Below, one piece after another: positions 1 to 6,802 of a DNA stretch of 10,284 bases (position 1 is its first letter; every line of letters begins with the position of its first letter). Below the pieces are notes generated by a model. That model saw only the letters and a list, made by a program, of their open reading frames with translations, made no database searches and had not been told where the DNA came from. A program made the position numbers and the translations under genes. This stretch comes from Verrucomicrobiales bacterium (lineage in GTDB: Bacteria; Verrucomicrobiota; Verrucomicrobiia; Verrucomicrobiales; DEV007): contig JACETS010000085.1 of NCBI GenBank assembly GCA_013911195.1, positions 1-10,284 on the forward strand, in the 5' to 3' direction.

Positions 1-61
1 GGTTTATATATATTGTAGTGATTAAATGATAATTAATTTCTGTCAATGGTTGTCCATAGGC

Positions 62-97
62 TCATGAGATTATTGAAATTTATTAGCTTTCTCATGA
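62..97. promoter_or_regulatory. Inverted repeat upstream of the first gene, possible operator
   Basis: TCATGAGA at 62-69 and TCTCATGA at 90-97 form a perfect 8-bp inverted repeat with a 20-nt AT-rich spacer, 35 nt before the start codon of the membrane protein gene. No T-run follows, so an intrinsic terminator is unlikely. The position would suit a binding site for a dimeric regulator, but there is no second copy in the window and the repeat could be chance in AT-rich DNA. Confidence 0.25.
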
Positions 98-132
98 CAT
101 GATTGGCGTGAAATTAGCTGCTCTGTTAGAGT

Positions 133-888
133 ATGATCTTCAAATGGTCCATGGAAAGATTGTTTACTGCTGGTATAGGTTTTTATAAATTCTGGGAAAG
201 ATTTTACGTCAATACACAAAAAGCTATTCGAAAGGTTGGGAGGAATCCTGGAGTCGAAGATGTGCTAAAGGACTATGATGAATTTTTAGAAAAACAGAAA
301 ATTAGCAAACAGAAAGATAACGAGCAGATGTTTTTCCCCCGTAATAGACAGTGGGTGCATCTAACAAATGTCATTGGTTTTATATGGTTTTTGTATGTGT
401 CCATTGTTGGTGGCATTGCAATAGATGATGAAGGGGTATTAAGGCCCTTTAGTATAAACTTCATTTGGTGGGTTATCGCTTTATTGTTGACAATAATAAT
501 GCTCAAAGCCGCAAGTATTAGAGGATCCAAAATTGATACTGGTCATGTCCGGGGTTATGTCGCTCCAATGGGTGCTGTTGAAGTATATGAACTCAATTTT
601 GATCAGGTGACGCAAGCTTTTATATGCAAAAAAACAAACCAACCTTATACAGGATTAGTATTTTTAGTTTGGAATGAAATTATAAAGGAATGGGGTGTTT
701 CTGTTGGGAAATTGCATGGTTTGTGGATTGAGTATTATGCAAATGGAGATAAAAAAGCTGAAATAGAATATAATAAAGGTGAGCAAATTTCTGCAAAGCA
801 TTGGAATGGTTTAGGTGAACTTGTTGATTCAGAGGAAGAGGCATTAAAGGTGCCTCCTAAACCATCTCCTGAATTTCTAAGAACTTGA
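133..888 (+). CDS. Two-helix membrane protein with C-terminal MORN/YwqK-like repeat
   Basis: 251 residues with no cleavable signal peptide. A charged N-terminal region (about 1-70) is followed by two hydrophobic segments at about residues 74-97 and 106-127, separated by a short acidic loop, so the protein is probably anchored in the inner membrane with both large ends on the same side. The C-terminal part (about 170-231) has the rhythm of MORN-like repeats of the YwqK antitoxin type: YTGLVF near 172, then a block at 192-231 with G-L-W-x-E-Y-Y-x-N-G-D and a following Y-x-K-G-E. In that family such strands form an extended beta sheet, often acting as a binding module. The target is unknown. The start at 133 is the first ATG in frame; an ATG at 151 would also work, and neither has a clear ribosome binding site. 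The stop is TGA. The gene lies 168 nt ahead of the exported-enzyme genes and may not belong to their operon. Confidence 0.8.
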   Translation: MIFKWSMERLFTAGIGFYKFWERFYVNTQKAIRKVGRNPGVEDVLKDYDEFLEKQKISKQKDNEQMFFPRNRQWVHLTNVIGFIWFLYVSIVGGIAIDDEGVLRPFSINFIWWVIALLLTIIMLKAASIRGSKIDTGHVRGYVAPMGAVEVYELNFDQVTQAFICKKTNQPYTGLVFLVWNEIIKEWGVSVGKLHGLWIEYYANGDKKAEIEYNKGEQISAKHWNGLGELVDSEEEALKVPPKPSPEFLRT

Positions 889-1056
889 TTTAAAAAATTA
901 ATCTCTGAATTTCTACTCTTATCCATATTGCAATATCACTATTCCGCATCTCTAGGAGTATGTAGATAGGGGCTAATATTTCAGGGATTTGTTTGAATGC
1001 TTCAAGGATTGTATTGCTTATTGATTAAAAAGGTGTTCGTCTTCTAATTGTAATAA

Positions 1057-2280
1057 ATGAAGATTCCATACCTTATAATTTTATTAGTGTTGTTAGTCCC
1101 CAAAATTCAAGCTTTTGGAGAGGACGAAGGCAATGTCGATATTGAAATTGAATTGTTATCATCGATACCGGGACGTGATTTACAATGGGATTGGTGGCAA
1201 GCACGTACTGCTTTTGTTCCATCATCCGAGAATGGGAAAGGGGCTAAGTCAAAGTGGGTAACGACGATGTCTGAAACTGGTCGTGCCGTATCACATGATT
1301 TTCATGATATATTTGAATCGGTAAGTTATGATCAAGGCGTTACTTGGAGTAAGCCCAAAAGGTTAGATTCACTCAGAAGGTTCAAAGAAGACGATGGTTA
1401 TGAAGTTAGCGCCGGTGATCTTTGGCCAACCTATCATAAAAAATCGGGGAAAGTTATATCGACTGGAAAAACCTTCAATTTTGAGAAGGGGACAAATGAA
1501 AACATAAGAAGGGAAAAAGTTTCGTATGCTGTAATGGATCCAAAAAGTGGAGAGTGGGGAAAGTTGCGATTTTTGGAAATGCCGGAAAAGGATCATGCAG
1601 GAAATATTATTACTGCCGTAAATGCGGGAAATACACAAAGAGTTGATTTGCCAAATGGAGATATACTTCTGCCTGTTCGTTACATGGCAGATTCAAAAAA
1701 AGTTAATTATACAAGTATTGTTGCTCTTTGCCGATTTGATGGAGAGAAACTCGTCTATGTAAAGCATGGAACCGAACATTCAATCCCCCGGGACAGAGGG
1801 CTTTATGAGCCATCTCTTATCGAGCATAAGGGAGAATATTTTTTAACTCTTCGTGCTGACCATAGTGGATTTGTGACAAAAGGGGTAGATGGTTTGTCTT
1901 TTGAAAAAATTCGTGAATGGACATTTGATGATGGCAAGCCGTTGGAAAGTTACAACACTCAACAGCATTGGATTAGCGCTGGAGGATCGCTTTTCTTGAT
2001 ATATACACGTCGAGCTGGAGATAATAACCATATCTTTAGACATAGAGCTCCTCTCTTTATTGCAGAAGTTGATCCAGAGAGGCTATGTGTCATACGAAGT
2101 ACTGAGAAGGTGTTACTGGCAGAAAATGAGGCTACTCTAGGTAATTCTGGTGTATGTCAACTGAGTGCTAATGAATGGCTGGTTACTTGTGGTGAAGGGT
2201 TGTTGAGAATGGGAAAGAGAAAAAACGAAATCAATAAGGTTCTTTTTGCGAAGGTGAGAGTGATAAATAAACCAAAATAA
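1057..2280 (+). CDS. Secreted sialidase-fold (BNR/Asp-box) protein, putative exo-glycosidase
   Basis: 407 residues. The N-terminus is a clear signal peptide (K2, then a hydrophobic run to about residue 18, likely cleavage after Q-A-F near 20), so the product is exported. A canonical Asp-box, S-Y-D-Q-G-V-T-W, is at 90-97. Further blade-like strands occur at R195-V-D-L-P-N-G-D-I-L-L-P and R247-G-L-Y-E-P-S-L-I-E, the Y-E-P-S segment being typical of the central acidic/Arg region of sialidase-like six-bladed propellers. R50 in W-W-Q-A-R-T-A-F could be part of an active-site arginine set. Proteins of this kind are commonly annotated exo-alpha-sialidase in Planctomycetota and Verrucomicrobiota, but many probably act on other glycosides. 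True sialidase activity is not shown by the sequence: only one clean Asp-box is visible and the catalytic residues cannot be assigned without alignment. The ATG has no Shine-Dalgarno; the next gene starts 56 nt downstream on the same strand. Confidence 0.82.
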   Translation: MKIPYLIILLVLLVPKIQAFGEDEGNVDIEIELLSSIPGRDLQWDWWQARTAFVPSSENGKGAKSKWVTTMSETGRAVSHDFHDIFESVSYDQGVTWSKPKRLDSLRRFKEDDGYEVSAGDLWPTYHKKSGKVISTGKTFNFEKGTNENIRREKVSYAVMDPKSGEWGKLRFLEMPEKDHAGNIITAVNAGNTQRVDLPNGDILLPVRYMADSKKVNYTSIVALCRFDGEKLVYVKHGTEHSIPRDRGLYEPSLIEHKGEYFLTLRADHSGFVTKGVDGLSFEKIREWTFDDGKPLESYNTQQHWISAGGSLFLIYTRRAGDNNHIFRHRAPLFIAEVDPERLCVIRSTEKVLLAENEATLGNSGVCQLSANEWLVTCGEGLLRMGKRKNEINKVLFAKVRVINKPK

Positions 2281-2336
2281 TTATTTTTGTATTTTTAGTA
2301 AGACTAACTGAGTAAATTTTTAATCTAAAAGTTATA

Positions 2337-3416
2337 ATGAATATTTTAAGAGTTATTGTTCCTTTTGTTCTAATTGGCCTGTGCCCATCTTATGGAGATT
2401 GGAAGGAAGAAACCGCCATCGTATCAAAACAAAAAAATGAGACAGTTGTTAAAAGAATTGATGATGAGGTAGTCTTGTTTAGTCACTCTGACCCGCAACT
2501 GAGTATTGAGTGGAGCTTAGCCAACAATATTAATACAATCGTGCTTGGAGGTGAGTATATTTTCGACGACAGGGTCGATGTCCCGCGTGCGGGTGTGAAT
2601 CTAATAGTGGATAAGGAGGCAATCTTTAAACTTAATCCTGACACGAAGCACACAACAATTTCTTTCAAGGCGAGTAAGCCTGATTATTGGGGGATGATTC
2701 CATTTATATACAACAAAGGTCATAACGATGTTCAGGTTTTAATGTTCGGGACATCAGTTAAATACCGATGGGAGACGGAGGAGAGAGGGCGTCAGACGTT
2801 TCCTATAATGTTTGATGGAAGAAATGATAATGGAGACTGCGGTATTGTAGGAGGCACTATGCTGGTTACTGGAACGGCGACTGATTCATTTTGGTTGGTC
2901 GATTCAAGTCATGTAAAAGTTCCGGTTGTTGCTCTTGATACTGGTCCGGGAGCCTCTCTTGTTCTTGAGGGTTGTGAGGACTGTGATCTTGGGATGATTG
3001 TAAATTTATCTCCTGAAAAAGGGGGGAAGACAGGTGAAACAATCGACTTAAATTCTAGAAGTATTGACATAACGATCGAGAGGCTAATCGGCGAAAGGTC
3101 CAATGAAATTATAGACTGCAATGAAAGCCATGTGATTATTGATGAAGTCGTATCTGTTGGAGTGCCTCAAAAACTTTTTGGGAGAGGTCCTGTTTCAGGT
3201 CCAAGATTTACCGATAGAAGATCTTTTGGGACCAGGTCTCTGGATGTGAAAAAGACAACCATCTTAGATGATGCCGATAAGGTTGAATTAATACATAAAA
3301 CACCTAATCTACCGGAGGGTTTACCCGTTTTTGATGTAACGACAGTCGTTAAAGTGACCCTTAAGAATGGGGACCAAAAAGAATATAAAAAATCGGTTAA
3401 ATTCGATTTGAGGTAA
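2337..3416 (+). CDS. Secreted probable right-handed beta-helix protein, unknown function
   Basis: 359 residues with a signal peptide (hydrophobic stretch about 4-16, likely cleavage after S-Y-G at 20). The mature part has many short beta-strand stretches separated by G, N and D turns, beginning with N-T-I-V-L-G-G-E-Y-I-F near 66-76 and V-P-R-A-G-V-N-L-I-V near 82-91. This is the usual entry of pectate-lyase-like parallel beta-helices (a gap-filling strand, then an 'ip.gv.l.g' turn). Strand-turn repeats continue to about 275 (for example L-V-D-S-S-H-V-K-V, L-E-G-C-E-D-C-D-L-G, I-I-D-C-N-E-S-H-V-I-I). The last 60 residues look like a separate small beta domain ending in charged K-K-S-V-K-F-D. 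I do not recognise a named family or a catalytic signature. Its place between the sialidase-fold protein and the PHP metallohydrolase suggests a polysaccharide-related role, such as a lyase or binding protein; this is inference. Confidence 0.72.
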   Translation: MNILRVIVPFVLIGLCPSYGDWKEETAIVSKQKNETVVKRIDDEVVLFSHSDPQLSIEWSLANNINTIVLGGEYIFDDRVDVPRAGVNLIVDKEAIFKLNPDTKHTTISFKASKPDYWGMIPFIYNKGHNDVQVLMFGTSVKYRWETEERGRQTFPIMFDGRNDNGDCGIVGGTMLVTGTATDSFWLVDSSHVKVPVVALDTGPGASLVLEGCEDCDLGMIVNLSPEKGGKTGETIDLNSRSIDITIERLIGERSNEIIDCNESHVIIDEVVSVGVPQKLFGRGPVSGPRFTDRRSFGTRSLDVKKTTILDDADKVELIHKTPNLPEGLPVFDVTTVVKVTLKNGDQKEYKKSVKFDLR

Positions 3417-3432
3417 TTAAACCATTTAAGTC

Positions 3433-3467
3433 ACAAGAAAACTGTTTCCAGATTTCTTGTTTTATTT
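3433..3467 (+). terminator. Possible rho-independent terminator after the beta-helix gene
   Basis: ACAAGAAA (3433-3440) and TTTCTTGT (3453-3460) are perfect 8-bp complements with a 12-nt loop, followed directly by TTTATTT. It starts 16 nt after the TAA of the beta-helix gene. The stem is AT-rich and therefore weak, and the next codirectional gene begins only 20 nt after the stem, so partial termination or 3'-end stabilisation is as likely as full termination. Confidence 0.45.
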
Positions 3468-3479
3468 CATGATGGAGGC

Positions 3480-5972
3480 ATGAAATTTCTTTTATGTTAC
3501 TCAAGTCTATTCTGCAGTCTTTTAACATTATCAGTAGCTAAGCCTGAGGCATTTGAGGTTAGTGAGTCTTTGTTTTCTGAATTGCCAGGAGGTAAAGAGG
3601 CGGATGGGATAGTTGGAGATTTTATTCTAAGAAATGATTTAGTCGAAGCTGTCATTGCTCAAAATGCGCCTTTCAGAAAGGCTAATATGGGAACTTTTTG
3701 GGGTGCTAACGGTACGACACAAGGGTGTCTTTATGATTTATCTCTAAGGGGAAGTAATAACGATCAGATAACAATTTTTTCACCACTAGGATTAAAGGGC
3801 GGAGTTTCATATGTTAAGGTTTTAGAACAAAATGATAAGGATGAGGCAGCGATAGAAACTGTAATAACTTCTGCAAAAGGTGGAGGTTTGTTTACAAGGC
3901 ATCTTTACATCATCAGGAATGGTTGGAGTGGTGTTTTAATAAAAACGACGCTTCGAAATGATACCCAGCTGGAAAGAGAGGTTAAATTATCAGATTCATG
4001 GAACAGGTTTGGTGCTGAGGGTAAGGTTGGTAATATTAAGTGGGCAGATTCAATTGATCCATCTGATAAATGTGGGTATGCCTATTCAGCTGAGGGTGAT
4101 TTGATTCCGAATAGCATAAAATTAAAACCCTCACAAGAATACACCTTTAGGCGATTCTTAGCGGTATCAACATCACCTCTAGCGGCCGTGGGAGTTATTT
4201 TAAACCGGGCTGGTGATACTGTTAAACTTAATGGTGCAATTAAAGAGCTGGAAGGTTCTGCTATTTCTTCAGCAAGTATTGTTGGTGATATCCAAGGTGT
4301 TAAAATTAACGGTTACCCAGACAGTAATGGAGAGTTTTCATTTTATCTTCCCAAGAAGGGATTCCATAACCTGAGATTTACAGATATAGGAAGAGAACCT
4401 TTAGAAGAGGTAATTAATTTTGGGGATGAGCGTATTGTTAAAAAAGAATTCCAGATGTCTAAAGCAAGCCGTATTGTCTTTGATGTTCGTGATGAAAGTG
4501 GAGCGAGTATTCCGTGTAAAGTTCAGATCAATGGTCATGGAAAAACAAAAGCCCCTTATTTAGGTCCAAATAATCGCGCCCACGGCTGTATTGATCAATA
4601 TCATTCTGAGAAAGGCCAATTTAGTGTTGCTGTACCAAAAGGTGAGTACAGGGTCGTTGTGACCAGAGGAATCGAGTTTTCACATTTTGAAAAAATTGTG
4701 AATATAGGATCAAGTGAAGTTGTTCAGGTTGACGTAAAGTTGAAGCGTCTTGTAAAAACGCCTGGTTGGGTCAGTACAGATTATCATAACCATTCGACGC
4801 CTAGTGGCGATAATACCTGTGGAACTGCCGACCGTGTAATTAATATGGCGGCGGAGCATTTAGAGTTTGTTCCTACCACTGAACACAATCGAATGTTTGA
4901 TTGGACTCCAACAATTAAATCATTAGGACTCGAAAAAGTGATGTCGACCGTGCCTGGCATAGAATTGACTGGGTCAGGTGCTCACTTCAATGCCTTTCCT
5001 TTTAAACCTGATCCCAAAAAACAAGATGGTGGAGCCCCACAATGGTCTAAAGACCCAAGATTAAATGCAATTACATTGAGACATTTTCAGGATTCAGATC
5101 CAGATAGGTGGGTTCACATTAATCATCCTAGCATGCAGGAAAACTTTGTTGATTGGAATGGCGATGGGCTCATTGATGGGGGGTATGCAAATTTAGGTGG
5201 AATGCTTGATGGTTTAGAGAGCCAGAACTATCTTGGAAATGAAATTTTACATGGGTCGCCTTACAGGATAGATAAAAAACTCGGCCCCGGAGGAAGAGTT
5301 AAATACGTCAGGGAATTCATTTGGCTTCAAATTCTAAACCAAGGTCATAAAGTTTGGGGGATTGCGGTAAGTGATGCTCACACTGTTCATGGAAATGGAA
5401 CTGGTGGCTGGAGGACCTATGTTAAAAGTTCAACTGATGAGCCAGACAAAATTGATTGGAGAGAGCTCGTTAGAAACTCAAAATCAGGTCAGATGATCTT
5501 AACAAATGGTCCATACTTGGAGGTTTCAACCGACCAAGATAATATAGCGGGTGCAGATATTAGGGCGGCTAGCGGTGAGGTTTCATTGAATGTTAAGGTG
5601 CAATGCACTGACTGGATAGACATAGACCGAGTTCAGGTTTTAGTTAATGGGCATCAATCTAAAAAACTGAATTTTACGAGAAAGAATAATCAAGAGATGT
5701 TCAAAGATGGTGTGATCAAATTTGACCAAAAGATTAAAGTTAACTTGAGTCAGGATTCACATCTAATTGTCGTTGCTTATGGTGAAAACTTTAACCTGAA
5801 AAAAGGATATGGAAGCAGTACTCAAAGCGGAATGAACCCTTGTGCCTATAACAATCCCATCTTTGTTGATGTCGACGGAGGTGGATTTAAAGCGAGCGGG
5901 GACACCCTTGGATATCCTTTACCAGTACAGGGTTTAACGGCGGATAAAGTGTCAGATCTACTCAAGAAATAA
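3480..5972 (+). CDS. Secreted multidomain CehA/McbA-family PHP metallohydrolase
   Basis: 830 residues with a signal peptide (about 1-20, cleavage near S-V-A). Layout: an N-terminal beta-rich domain (about 22-240) with L-P-G-G-K-E-A-D-G near 35-43; two carboxypeptidase-regulatory-like Ig domains (about 245-330 and 331-420; the second has P-K-G-E-Y-R-V-V-V at 386-394); the PHP-like metallohydrolase domain (about 430-690); and a C-terminal beta domain (about 690-775). Metal-site candidates are D434-Y-H436-N-H438-S, T467-E468-H469-N, E495, H502-F-N, H546-I-N-H549-P and S631-D632-A-H634, matching the HxH, T(D/E)HN, E, H and DxH order of CehA/McbA proteins. The family includes a carbaryl esterase (CehA) and the microcin-maturation protein McbA; the natural substrate here is unknown, probably an ester or phosphoester outside the cytoplasm. 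GGAGG lies at 3474-3478 but only 1 nt from the ATG, too close for a normal Shine-Dalgarno; no better start keeps the signal peptide. It follows the beta-helix gene by 63 nt. Confidence 0.88.
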   Translation: MKFLLCYSSLFCSLLTLSVAKPEAFEVSESLFSELPGGKEADGIVGDFILRNDLVEAVIAQNAPFRKANMGTFWGANGTTQGCLYDLSLRGSNNDQITIFSPLGLKGGVSYVKVLEQNDKDEAAIETVITSAKGGGLFTRHLYIIRNGWSGVLIKTTLRNDTQLEREVKLSDSWNRFGAEGKVGNIKWADSIDPSDKCGYAYSAEGDLIPNSIKLKPSQEYTFRRFLAVSTSPLAAVGVILNRAGDTVKLNGAIKELEGSAISSASIVGDIQGVKINGYPDSNGEFSFYLPKKGFHNLRFTDIGREPLEEVINFGDERIVKKEFQMSKASRIVFDVRDESGASIPCKVQINGHGKTKAPYLGPNNRAHGCIDQYHSEKGQFSVAVPKGEYRVVVTRGIEFSHFEKIVNIGSSEVVQVDVKLKRLVKTPGWVSTDYHNHSTPSGDNTCGTADRVINMAAEHLEFVPTTEHNRMFDWTPTIKSLGLEKVMSTVPGIELTGSGAHFNAFPFKPDPKKQDGGAPQWSKDPRLNAITLRHFQDSDPDRWVHINHPSMQENFVDWNGDGLIDGGYANLGGMLDGLESQNYLGNEILHGSPYRIDKKLGPGGRVKYVREFIWLQILNQGHKVWGIAVSDAHTVHGNGTGGWRTYVKSSTDEPDKIDWRELVRNSKSGQMILTNGPYLEVSTDQDNIAGADIRAASGEVSLNVKVQCTDWIDIDRVQVLVNGHQSKKLNFTRKNNQEMFKDGVIKFDQKIKVNLSQDSHLIVVAYGENFNLKKGYGSSTQSGMNPCAYNNPIFVDVDGGGFKASGDTLGYPLPVQGLTADKVSDLLKK

Positions 5973-6064
5973 AAAAAGGCCTATTTTAATGGGAATTATT
6001 AAATTTTATCTAATTTTAATCCCTTGCTTTGCGTTATAAAAATGAGATAATTAAAAATAAGATT

Positions 6065-6796
6065 ATGAAGATATTCACACTGTTTTCTTTTTTAATCATC
6101 AGCATGGCTTTTTCTGCTGGAGCAGAAATGCGTACATTTACCAGTGCTGATGGATCAAAAACCCTGAAGGCTAAAGTCCTCGACTACTCCCAAGCGAAGG
6201 GAACTGTTAAAATGGTCAGAGAAGGTGGTAAGGTAATGACCTTTCCTGTTAAAGCTTTATGTGAAGAGGATAATAAGTATTTAGTTTCTTGGTATCAGAC
6301 AACAATGGCCGCACGTAAGTTGGCTATCAGAATTTCTGATCAAGAAGAGAAGACCTCTGAAAGAAAAACTGATAATGCCAGAATTTCTTCCTACGATTCA
6401 GGATTCAAGCTTAATGTTTGGAATAATGGTGTAAATCCTTTCGAAAACATTGATGTTAAGTATCAGATTTTTTACACTGTTGATGGTGTGAAGGGAGCCA
6501 AAAATCAGGACCTTGTTGCTAGCGGTAAAACTACTATTAGTTCAATTACTCCTAGAACAGGTCAGGATTTAACTACTGAGAAAGTTACATTAACCAAGAT
6601 TAGACCACTGCCAGCATCTGAGTGTGCTGGAGGTACATGAACTCAGTCTAGACCACCCCGCGCGAGTTCGCGCACCGACAGAGTTAAAGGAGTGATCGTC
6701 AAATTCTTTAAAGACGGTCAGGAGATTAAAGAGGTTGCATATCCCAGTGGATTTAGAGGCGCTTGGTCTTCAGAAAATCTTTCTGCCGGACTTTAA
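6065..6796 (+). CDS. Secreted SHD1-domain protein with in-frame UGA (putative recoded or interrupted)
   Basis: The ATG at 6065 opens a good signal peptide (about 1-20, ending S-A-G-A); the same frame could begin at a TTG at 6029, but that would put a charged tail before the signal, so 6065 is preferred. Residues 23-77 form an SHD1-like domain: R-T-F-T-S-A-D-G-S-K near the start, then P-V-K-A-L-C-E-E-D-N-K-Y-L, the usual end of this module in Verrucomicrobiota and Planctomycetota. Residues about 108-180 look like a beta-sandwich (L-N-V-W-N-N-G, V-K-Y-Q-I-F-Y). The frame meets TGA at 6638 (codon 192), then stays open for 51 codons to TAA at 6794, including V-K-G-V-I-V-K-F-F-K-D-G-Q-E-I, which reads like the closing strands of the same sandwich. 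Read through, the product has 243 residues; stopped at UGA it has 191 and an incomplete last domain. Possible explanations are selenocysteine insertion (a hairpin follows), other readthrough, a recent nonsense mutation or a sequence error. Function unknown. If the UGA is a true stop, the gene is 6065-6640. Confidence 0.72.
6638..6640 (+). other. In-frame UGA codon, candidate recoding site
   Basis: The TGA is codon 192 counted from the ATG at 6065, in the context E-C-A-G-G-T-UGA-T-Q-S-R. A cysteine (C187) lies five residues before it. No thioredoxin-like CxxU or UxxC motif is present, so the usual redox-motif argument for selenocysteine is missing. The base after the stop is A. Confidence 0.5.
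6641..6684 (+). promoter_or_regulatory. SECIS-like stem-loop immediately after the in-frame UGA
   Basis: The inner stem GCGCG (6660-6664) pairs with CGCGC (6669-6673) around the loop AGUU (6665-6668). The outer stem ACUCAGUC (6641-6648) pairs with GACAGAGU (6677-6684) at 7 of 8 positions, with one A-A mismatch. Between them is an uneven internal loop (11 nt on the 5' side, 3 nt on the 3' side). Bacterial SECIS elements, as I recall the published consensus, need a stem-loop within the coding region just after the UGA, an apical loop of 3-14 nt with a G among its first two bases, and 16-37 nt between UGA and loop; here G is second and the distance is 24 nt. The segment is strongly GC-rich and uses codons such as CCC, CGC and GCG that are uncommon in the neighbouring genes, as if RNA structure rather than codon choice were selected. 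A chance palindrome or inserted repeat is the alternative. Confidence 0.45.
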
Positions 6797-6802
6797 TTTT
6801 TC

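Noticed and set aside
273..530. Antisense ORFs inside recognised genes (for example 273-530, 1369-1638, 2909-3121, 6753-7076, 7929-8168)
   Set aside because: They lie opposite or within well-supported genes, have no recognisable domains and look like shadow frames.
997..1047. 16-codon ORF just before the sialidase-fold gene, possible leader peptide
   Set aside because: It is very short, has no ribosome binding site and shows no attenuator-like hairpins.
2295..2307. Small hairpin TTAGT-AAG-ACTAA after the sialidase-fold gene as a terminator
   Set aside because: Only 5 AT-rich pairs and no T-run directly after it.
6029..6064. TTG start giving a longer N-terminus for the SHD1 protein
   Set aside because: It would place 12 mostly charged or polar residues before a clean signal peptide that starts at ATG 6065.
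6692..6796. Separate small gene starting at GTG 6692 after GGAG
   Set aside because: The GGAG abuts the GTG with no spacing, and the frame and sequence are continuous with the upstream SHD1 protein.
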